From contig PWOG01000274.1 of assembly GCA_003557565.1 (NCBI GenBank), forward strand, positions 1 to 13,555: a stretch of 13,555 bases of DNA, written 5' to 3'. Shown in pieces: positions 8,661 to 13,555 of the stretch (position 1 is its first letter; each line of letters opens with the position of its first letter). Below the pieces are notes generated by a model. That model saw only the letters and a list, made by a program, of their open reading frames with translations. It was not told the DNA's origin and made no database searches. Source of the DNA: Desulfobulbaceae bacterium (GTDB lineage Bacteria > Desulfobacterota > Desulfobulbia > Desulfobulbales > Desulfurivibrionaceae). Both the position numbers and the translations under genes were made by a program.

Positions 8661-8690
8661 ATTGTAATAGCCACATGCAGCTCTTGGCAA
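8661..8690 (-). promoter_or_regulatory. Predicted sigma70-type promoter for the glycosidase-GT4 unit
   Basis: Read on the minus strand: -35 TTGCCA (plus positions 8685-8690), an 18-base spacer, and -10 TACAAT (8661-8666). Each hexamer matches consensus at five of six bases. Only seven bases separate the -10 box from ATG 8653, so transcription should start at or within a base or two of the start codon. Confidence 0.5.
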
Positions 8691-8776
8691 GTGATCACAG
8701 GTATACCCGCCTACCTTCCCACCGGTCCCAATCTGATCGGTCGTATCGATGGTGGTCCGCACCAAGGTATATTGGG

Positions 8777-8863
8777 CTCGTCGCCAGCGCCCACCGCCCC
8801 TGCCTGCTGGACAGTTTCCTGCACAATATCGGCGAAATCGACGGCAAACGCCCCATCTCCCCC
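8777..8863 (+). pseudogene. Relic of a type I methylase gene (hsdM fragment)
   Basis: The 29 codons here read like the HsdM segment just before the NPPF motif. They include LVASA, then RPCLLDSFLHNIGEIDG and PISP. The hsdM at 13041-13127 encodes IVASA, RLCLMNMFLHNIGEIDG and PISP. Counting by eye, 21 of 29 residues and 72 of 87 bases agree. At least four of the differences are synonymous (ttc/ttt, ctg/ctc, aat/aac, ggc/ggt). Similarity stops abruptly on both sides and there is no start codon, motif I or NPPF. This is a fragment of a diverged hsdM, in the same orientation as the downstream copy, and not a functional gene. It was probably left by an earlier restriction-modification locus; the relation to the downstream copy is paralogy, not recent duplication. 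Confidence 0.72.
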
Positions 8864-9052
8864 GGCCATTTTGTCTGGCGAAGCTGTGGGGACAATTTTA
8901 ACTTGACTTTCCATGTTCTCCGGCATGAGACTGTAAAAAAGTTTTTATTTGTTTTATGCCGGCAATCGCAGGCACGACCATTAGTAAAGGCCACCCCACT
9001 GACCGCAACTGTTTGGGTCAACAAACGAGCGATCACTTGAATCAGCCCCAAA

Positions 9053-9064
9053 AAAGGAGGTGAT
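9053..9064 (+). promoter_or_regulatory. Full-length Shine-Dalgarno of the cytochrome c gene
   Basis: AAAGGAGGTGAT is a perfect 12-base complement to the usual 16S rRNA 3' end. GGAGG ends eight bases before ATG 9069. It decides the start in favour of 9069 over the in-frame GTG at 9060, which lies inside it. Confidence 0.85.
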
Positions 9065-9068
9065 ATCA

Positions 9069-9431
9069 ATGAAAAACGCAAAACTTTTGTTCCCGGCGCT
9101 GGCGATACTTGTCTTGAGTTTTTCCCTGGCCTGGGCGGATCATCCCATGGAAAGAGGCAGAGACCTGTTCAAAGATCCCCACTTGTCCGGCGGGGTAATA
9201 GCCTGTAACTCATGTCACCCCGGCGGCGCGGGCCTGGAAGAGGTTGCCGGCAAAACGGAGTTCACCGTCCGGGGCGAGACCTTTGACACCCTGGAGGAAG
9301 TGGTAAATTACTGGCTCGAGTACGGTAATATGGGGCGGCCCCTTGAGGTTGATTCACATCTTATGCGAGACCTTGTTGCCTATATCAAATCCCGGGCCGA
9401 AGATTGGGAACGAGATATGGAGCATAACTAA
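9069..9431 (+). CDS. Exported monoheme cytochrome c
   Basis: The 120-residue product is a small class I-like cytochrome c. A Sec signal peptide spans residues 1-23 (NAKLLFPALAILVLSFSLAWA, cleavage after AWA). The single haem-binding motif is CNSCH at 46-50. Met88 in EYGNMGRPLE is the likely sixth ligand, and LMRDLVAYIKSR forms the usual C-terminal helix. It should act in the periplasm as an electron carrier. Partner enzymes are not encoded beside it; the next genes are sodC and a ferredoxin, which may mean only a loose redox grouping. The very strong ribosome site suggests high translation. A CCCGG/CCGGG hairpin at 9450-9463 follows the stop but has no T-tract. The specific cytochrome subfamily is not recognised. 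Confidence 0.88.
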   Translation: MKNAKLLFPALAILVLSFSLAWADHPMERGRDLFKDPHLSGGVIACNSCHPGGAGLEEVAGKTEFTVRGETFDTLEEVVNYWLEYGNMGRPLEVDSHLMRDLVAYIKSRAEDWERDMEHN

Positions 9432-9586
9432 GTAACCGCCAAGACAATGCCCGGGAGTCCGGGTCGATCAGTTCAAGCAAGCGTTTCGGCAGCCGTTATC
9501 GACATAAAGTATCGGTTTTTGAGGGGCAAATTGCACGGGGTTGTCGCTGATGCCCATTTTTTTTTAACGCCAGGAGGAACATAACG

Positions 9587-10135
9587 ATGATGAAAAAGAC
9601 TCTGATCGCAGTGGCTGCAGCTGGTATCGTAACAGCCGGTGTCGTAGCAGCTGGTTCAGCCACCGCCGACGGGCACACTGCAACGGCACAATTCGTGAAT
9701 ACGAAAGGTGAAGCCATCGGTAAGGCCGAGTTGACTCAAGGTCCTCATGGGACATTGATCCGTCTTGAGCTGCGTGGCCTGGCCGACGGCTCCGGGTTTC
9801 ATGCCATCCACATCCACGCCGTCGGTGACTGCAGCGATCACGACGAGGGGTTCCAGGCATCCGGCGGGCACATCAATCCGGAGGGCAAGAAACACGGACT
9901 GATGAACCCGGATGGGCCGGATCCAGGGGACTTCCCCAATATCTACGCCGATGCCAACGGCGATGTGAACCATGAGCTCTTTACACCGCTGGCCAGCCTC
10001 GACGGTTCTGTGGGGGCGCGAATCCTCGACGAGGACGGTGCGGCGCTGGTAATCCACCAAAACCCGGACGACCACCAGACGCAACCCATCGGAGGGGCTG
10101 GCCCCCGGATCGCGTGCGGGGTGATCGAGCGTTAG
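9587..10135 (+). CDS. sodC: Periplasmic Cu/Zn superoxide dismutase
   Basis: This 182-residue protein converts superoxide to peroxide and oxygen. A signal peptide covers about residues 1-27 (ending ATADG). Copper ligands are His75 and His77 (HAIHIHAVGDC), bridging His95 (SGGHINP) and His157 (LVIHQNPDD). Zinc ligands His103 (KKHG) and Asp115 (GDFPN) are present. The disulphide pair is Cys82 and Cys177, and the active-site Arg is Arg174 in GAGPRIACG. The third zinc ligand, usually His in a GPH.GD sequence, is Asp112 here (GPDPGD, codon GAT). AGGAGG lies nine bases before ATG 9587; an ATG at 9590 is an alternative. A T-run at 9557-9565 precedes the ribosome site. The gene is independent of the cytochrome gene by 155 bases and is followed by a broken dodecin gene. 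Confidence 0.94.
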   Translation: MMKKTLIAVAAAGIVTAGVVAAGSATADGHTATAQFVNTKGEAIGKAELTQGPHGTLIRLELRGLADGSGFHAIHIHAVGDCSDHDEGFQASGGHINPEGKKHGLMNPDGPDPGDFPNIYADANGDVNHELFTPLASLDGSVGARILDEDGAALVIHQNPDDHQTQPIGGAGPRIACGVIER

Positions 10136-10158
10136 TGAAGCGGGAAGGCAACTAAAAC

Positions 10159-10350
10159 AACTTCCCTATCATCTTAAGCGCCGATTCGGAGAAGTCCTTT
10201 GAAGACGCCCTCGCGGTGGGGATCAAGCGGGCCACGCAAACTTTGAAAAATGTCAGAGGCGTCTGGATCAAGGATTAGGAAGCGGTGATTGAAAACGACG
10301 CCGTCAAGGTTTACCGGCTCCATTTAAAAGTCACTTTCAAGATGGAGTAA
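10159..10350 (+). pseudogene. Dodecin-family flavin-binding protein, decayed gene
   Basis: The frame reads SADSEKSFEDALAVGIKRAT, then QTLKNVRGVWIKD, a TAG stop at 10276-10278, then EAVIENDAVKVYRLHLKVTF and KME before a TAA at 10348. This matches dodecin, a 65-72 residue flavin-storing protein that forms a 12-mer: SEKSFEDAV at the N-terminal helix, the VRG-V-(W/E)-VK-(E/D)-Q strand, and YRVNLKVTF at the end. The TAG falls where dodecins usually have Gln, consistent with a CAG-to-TAG change. The 5' end is also damaged: there is no ATG, GTG or TTG start, and an in-frame TAA stands at 10153-10155 where about the first ten residues should be. Two independent lesions make a pseudogene more likely than a single base-calling error. 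Confidence 0.78.
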
Positions 10351-10417
10351 AGCGGCACGGCATCGGGTCTCACAAGACCAATCCAGTGATAAAGCGGTTT
10401 GAACATGAGGAGACGCA

Positions 10418-10603
10418 ATGAAAGCGAAGGTAGATCAGGATGCATGTATCGGATCAGGCAACTGCGAAGCGACCGCTCCGGACGTTTTTGAGGTGAAAGA
10501 CGGCAAGTCGCGTGTCAAGGTCGGGACGGTGCCAAAAGAGCAGGAAGACAAGGTAGAGGAAGCGGTGAAAGGTTGCCCGGCGGGAGCTATTTCCGCCAGT
10601 TGA
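10418..10603 (+). CDS. Small single-cluster ferredoxin ([3Fe-4S] or [4Fe-4S])
   Basis: The 61-residue protein is a soluble monocluster ferredoxin. Cysteines are Cys10, Cys16 and Cys53, in CIGSGNC and GCPAGAI. The position that would hold the second cysteine of a C-x2-C-x2-C motif is Ser13. This three-cysteine pattern is typical of ferredoxins that carry a [3Fe-4S] cluster, for example partners of some P450 enzymes, although some bind [4Fe-4S] with a non-cysteine ligand. GAGGAG lies seven bases before ATG 10418. The protein is acidic overall, as usual for ferredoxins. No reductase or oxygenase partner is in the window. It stands alone between the dodecin and AI-2E permease remnants. Confidence 0.88.
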   Translation: MKAKVDQDACIGSGNCEATAPDVFEVKDGKSRVKVGTVPKEQEDKVEEAVKGCPAGAISAS

Positions 10604-10800
10604 CGATGGTCAGCAAGTGCTGAGGGCAAGGGCATAGAGCACGGACTCGGTGTGCTGCTGTGTCCCTGCCGCAAGGCTTTCTGCAACCGCGAGCTCTCTC
10701 CCGGTTGCTCCGCCGGCATCTCTCCCTTCTTCCACCCCCGAGTCATAGCCCTGCCTCGTTTGAAAACCATTAATTATTGGGGGGATTACCCATATCCCTC

Positions 10801-10937
10801 CTGCCCTGGGGGGTAATCAGCCAGATCACCTTCGGCAGCCTGCTGGGTTTGCTGGGATTCGTCCTGGCAATCCCGCTGGTGGCTATGTGCTCAAGTTCGT
10901 CCAAATGGTCTATGTCGAGGACATACTTGGAGTATAG
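10801..10937 (+). pseudogene. C-terminal remnant of an AI-2E family permease
   Basis: Codons from 10801 read LPWGVISQITFGSLLGLLGF then VLAIPLVAM. From GTG 10887, in the frame one base back, they read VLKFVQMVYVEDILGV and a TAG at 10935. Together this is the conserved end of AI-2E/PerM-family membrane proteins, in which a (F/L)G.L(F/L)G.LG..LA.PL helix is followed by V...YVEDVLG. The gene is missing its first roughly 300 residues and carries a frameshift near 10884-10887. The preceding 200 bases (10604-10800) contain no further permease coding that I recognise. It is non-functional. An 8-bp inverted repeat (10784-10791 with 10811-10818) lies at the 5' edge of the fragment. Confidence 0.7.
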
Positions 10938-10974
10938 AAACAGCAGGGTTTTGTAAACCGGGTAGCTACTGTTG

Positions 10975-11022
10975 GGGCAATAGCGCTTACTGAGAAGCAG
11001 ACTGTTTTTTTGCCCGTTTTTT
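10975..11022 (+). terminator. Possible Rho-independent terminator after the AI-2E remnant
   Basis: GGGCAA (10975-10980) can pair with TTGCCC (11010-11015), with an inner GCTT/AAGC pairing, and TTTTTT follows at 11017-11022. The stem is interrupted and the loop large, so this is a weak call. It would fit as the original terminator of the permease gene. Confidence 0.3.
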
Positions 11023-11150
11023 CGTTGACACGATAATCGGCAGCCGCTATTGCACAGAAATCATGGTCTTGGCCGGCTGCGTCTCGGGAAAAAACCCTGT
11101 GCGCCCCGGCCATCGGCCAAGGGCTTCTTCGCGCGGAATCGAGGAATAAT

Positions 11151-12290
11151 TTGACCATTCCCCAGCTTCGTTATCGCTACCCATGGCGCCCCGGCAATCG
11201 GATTGAGTTGCTGGTTGACGGTGAGAACTTTTTTCCGGCTATGCTGACGGCCATCGACCGCGCCCAGCGGTTTGTCCTGCTGGAGTTCTACCTGTTCGAA
11301 TCGGGCAAGGTAGCCGAGCGTTTCATTGCCGCGCTTTGTGATGCCAGTCGGCGCGGGGTTTACGTCTGCCTGTTGCTGGATGACTTCGGGGCGCAAAAAC
11401 TGCTGCTGCGGGACCGCCAACAACTGCTGGCGGCGGGGGCCCATCTGCACTTCTACAACCCCCTCCATTATTATGGCAACCTTCGCCGCAACCTGTTTCG
11501 CGATCACCGCAAATTACTGATCGCCGATGGCTGGCTGGCATTTACCGGCGGCACCTGAATCACCGATGAATTCGAGACCGCCCTGCAGCCCATGGGCTGG
11601 CATGATGTCATGCTGCGGATCCAGGGTCCGGTGGTGGCGGACTGGCAGGACCTGTTCCTCCGCACCTGGCGACGTCTGGCCAAAAAAACAGCGGTTTTCC
11701 CCCGGATGTCCGGCCAGCCCGAACGTGACGGGCAACTGGCCCGCCTGGTTTTGAATGCGCCCACTCGCATGGAGGTCAAGCGCTCGCTGCTCAAACAACT
11801 ACGCCAGGCCGAACAGCGGATCTGGATCGCCACGGCCTACTTTATTCCGTCGTGGAAAATCCGCCGCCGCTTGTGCCGTGCAGCGCGACGGGGAGTCGAT
11901 GTGCGCCTGCTGTTGCCCGGGCCCCACACCGACCATCCCGCCGTCCGGCATGCCGGGCGGCGTTACTATGCCTCCCTGCTGCGCAACGGGGTCAGGATCT
12001 TTGAGTACCAACCCCGTTTTCTGCACGCCAAGATCCAGCTCTGCGACGACTGGGTCTCGATTGGCTCCAGCAATATCGATCGCTGGAATCTGCGCTGGAG
12101 CCTGGAGGCCAACCAGGAAGTCCGTGACCCTCAACTGACAAGCCAGGTTGCCGAACTGTTCGAACACGATTTTGCCCAGAGCCAGGAAATGCACTATTCA
12201 CAATGGCGGAAACGCCCCTGGTATCTGCGCCTGCCGGAAATGTTCTGGGGCTGGGTGGATCGCTGGCTGGAGCGGCTCAGCCAGAGGTAA
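11151..12290 (+). pseudogene. Cardiolipin synthase-like phospholipase D protein, interrupted by one TGA
   Basis: A single frame of 380 codons encodes a ClsB-like PLD-superfamily enzyme with one internal TGA at 11556-11558 (codon 136). Both HxKx4D motifs are present: His119/Lys121/Asp126 in DHRKLLIADG and His292/Lys294/Asp299 in LHAKIQLCDD. The stop lies ten residues after the first motif, in FTGGT-stop-ITDEF, where relatives have Gly (GGA to TGA would be one change). Such enzymes join or transfer phosphatidyl groups at the inner membrane to make cardiolipin. The start is TTG 11151 with GAGG six bases upstream. With the stop, each fragment holds only one HKD motif, and both are needed for a PLD active site, so activity should be lost unless the TGA is a sequencing error. 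The 3' part stays open and conserved to 12290. Confidence 0.85.
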
Positions 12291-12334
12291 GTAAGAAAAG
12301 GACAGAGGTGGTCCCCAATATTCAGACAGTGTGC

Positions 12335-12340
12335 TAAGAT
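12335..12340 (+). promoter_or_regulatory. Possible extended -10 element before hsdM
   Basis: TAAGAT is preceded by TG and one base (TGCTAAGAT), the layout of an extended -10 box, 58 bases upstream of the hsdM start. The -35 region has no match to consensus. Weak support. Confidence 0.22.
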
Positions 12341-12398
12341 GGACAGCCACTCATTGCTGCAAAAAATAAAAACAAATTCGGGAGAAGGAAACCGCTGA

Positions 12399-13555
12399 AT
12401 GAACCCCACCGCCCCCATCATTTCCAAGGTCTGGAGTTTCTGCACTACCCTGCGCGACGACGGGGTGAGCTACGGCGACTACCTGGAACAGCTTACCTAC
12501 CTGATTTTTCTCAAGATGGCCGATGAATACGCCGGGCCGCCGTACAACCGCGATGTCGGCATCCCGCCCGAATACCGCTGGCCGATCCTGAAGGCTAAGC
12601 GGGGGGCCGAGCTGGAAGTCCATTACGTGGAACTGCTGCGGGAGCTGGGCACCCGCAAGGGGATGCTGGGCCAGATCTTCACCAAAGCCCAGAACAAGAT
12701 CCAGAACCCGGCCAAGCTCTACCGCCTGATCGACATGGTGGACAGCACCCGCTGGGCCACAATGGGCGCCGATGTGAAAGGCGACATCTACGAGGGGCTG
12801 CTGGAACGCAACGCCGAGGATACCAAGTCCGGGGCCGGCCAATACTTCACCCCCCGACCGCTGATCCGGGCCATGGTGGAGTGTGTGCGGCCGGAGCCGC
12901 TGAAAACCATCGCCGACCCAGCCTGCGGCACCGGCGGCTTTTTCCTGGCCGCCTACGACTTCATCGGCAACCCGGCCAATTACAAGCTGGACAAGGCCCA
13001 AAAGGACTTTCTTAAAAATCAAACCTTTCACGGCAACGAGATAGTCGCCAGCGCCCGCCGCCTCTGCCTGATGAACATGTTTCTCCACAACATCGGCGAA
13101 ATCGACGGTGAGAGCCCCATCTCCCCCAACGACGCCCTGGTGGCCCCCAGCCCCCGCAGCTTCGATTACGTCCTGGCCAATCCCCCTTCGGCAAAAAAAG
13201 CTCCATGAGCTTTACCAACGAGGAGGGAGAGCAGGAAATCGACGAACTCACCTACAACCGCCAGGACTTCTGGGCCACCACCTCCAACAAGCAGCTCAAC
13301 TTCGTCCAGCACATCAAGACGCTGCTCAAGGAAAACGGCCAGGCCGCCGTGGTCGTGCCGGACAATGTCCTGTTCGAGGGCGGCGCAGGGGAGACCGTGC
13401 GCCGTAAACTCATGGAGACCACTGATCTCCATACCATCCTGCGCCTCCCCACCGGCATCTTCTACGCCCACGGGGTCAAAGCCAACGTGCTCTTCTTCGA
13501 CAACCGCGAGGCCAGCCCCCACCCCTGGACCAAAGAGGTCTGGTACTACGACTAC
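12399..13555 (+). pseudogene. hsdM: Type I restriction-modification methylase subunit, frameshifted and cut by window end
   Basis: The product is the HsdM (M subunit) of a type I system, an N6-adenine methyltransferase. The N-terminal HsdM domain (residues 1-140) includes YGDYLEQLTYLIFLKMADEY. The catalytic core has QYFTPRPLIRAMV, AdoMet-binding motif I DPACGTGGFF (Asp173) and the start of motif IV at Asn261. In motif IV the sequence is AATCCCCCTTCGGC, which reads NPPSAKKAP and stops at 13208. One more C would give NPPFGKKSSMSF, and from 13187 the next frame stays open and HsdM-like to the window end (TSNKQLNFVQHIKTLL, VVVPDNVLFEGGAGE, RLPTGIFYAHGVKANVLFF). A one-base loss in the C-run at 13182-13186 is therefore clear. 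GGAGAAGG precedes the ATG. hsdS and hsdR, expected downstream, are outside the window. Confidence 0.88.

Larger units (their letters stand above)
8654..9068. other. Divergent intergenic region with hsdM relic
   Basis: This 415-base region separates the minus-strand glycosidase from the plus-strand cytochrome c gene. It contains the promoter at 8661-8690, the hsdM relic at 8777-8863, an AT-rich patch at about 8933-8960, a small GTTTG/CAAAC inverted repeat near 9010-9025, and the cytochrome ribosome site. A TTGACT at 8903-8908 could be a -35 for the cytochrome gene, but no -10 box stands at the right distance. The long open frame 8675-9040 is mostly not protein-like apart from the relic. Confidence 0.6.

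Noticed and set aside
8675..9040. Plus-strand open frame as a real 121-residue gene
   Set aside because: Only the 29-codon hsdM-like strip is protein-like; there is no ribosome site and the flanks match nothing I know.
9450..9463. CCCGG/CCGGG hairpin after the cytochrome gene as a terminator
   Set aside because: Only a 5-bp stem and no T-tract follows.
10435..10770. Minus-strand 111-residue frame
   Set aside because: It is mostly the antisense of the ferredoxin gene, with no recognisable domain.
10604..10810. Continuation of the ferredoxin frame past its stop as a longer protein
   Set aside because: The ferredoxin is already full length at TGA 10601; the extra frame reads as random cysteine- and proline-rich sequence, as expected from GC-rich DNA.
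10910..11158. Minus-strand 82-residue frame before the PLD gene
   Set aside because: No recognisable family, overlaps the permease remnant and the probable terminator in antisense.
11556..11558. TGA in the PLD gene as a selenocysteine codon
   Set aside because: The family has Gly here, not Cys, and the site is not catalytic. I saw no obvious stem-loop right after the codon.
10276..11558. Reassigned TAG or TGA codons in this organism
   Set aside because: TAG ends tgpA and sodC, and TGA ends DUF58, fetA, fetB, the glycosidase and the ferredoxin at family-typical lengths, so both act as stops.
1..13555. CRISPR array, tRNA/rRNA genes, insertion sequence or att site
   Set aside because: No regularly spaced repeats, cloverleaf-like sequence, transposase motif or terminal inverted repeats were seen on reading both strands.

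Overview
The window is about 13.5 kb of GC-rich DNA from a Gram-negative bacterium. Exported c-type cytochrome and Cu/Zn superoxide dismutase, a TgpA-type membrane transglutaminase, a FetAB-like iron exporter and a type I methylase fit Pseudomonadota or Desulfobacterota. I cannot place the organism more closely from the sequence alone. No rRNA, tRNA, CRISPR array or intact insertion sequence was seen.

Positions 1-8650 form an ordinary, well-preserved genome segment. The 3' end of a DUF58 gene overlaps tgpA (plus strand). Facing it on the minus strand are fetA-fetB (iron-exporter-like ABC ATPase and permease, 4-bp overlap), a DedA/TVP38-type membrane protein, and a two-gene unit. That unit is a GH15-like six-hairpin glycosidase followed 4-5 bp later by a GT4 glycosyltransferase. 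It has a good sigma70-like promoter placed so close to the start codon that a leaderless mRNA is predicted.

Positions 8650-13555 are different: small redox genes sit among gene debris, all on the plus strand. Intact genes are a monoheme cytochrome c, sodC (with an unusual His-to-Asp change at a zinc-ligand position) and a three-cysteine ferredoxin. Among them are five damaged or relic genes. They are an 87-bp hsdM relic, a dodecin gene with no start codon and an in-frame TAG, the C-terminal end of an AI-2E-family permease with a frameshift, a cardiolipin synthase-like phospholipase D gene interrupted by one TGA, and a type I hsdM with a frameshift inside its catalytic NPPF motif.

The main biological message is this density of decayed genes in the last 5 kb, next to a region with none. 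The hsdM relic at 8777-8863 is about 83% identical in DNA (72 of 87 positions, counted by eye) to the matching part of the frameshifted hsdM at 13041-13127. This suggests repeated arrival and loss of type I restriction-modification genes here. Base-calling error is a real alternative for the three single-base lesions (TAG, TGA, missing C) and should be excluded first. I did not find a convincing novel multi-gene system.
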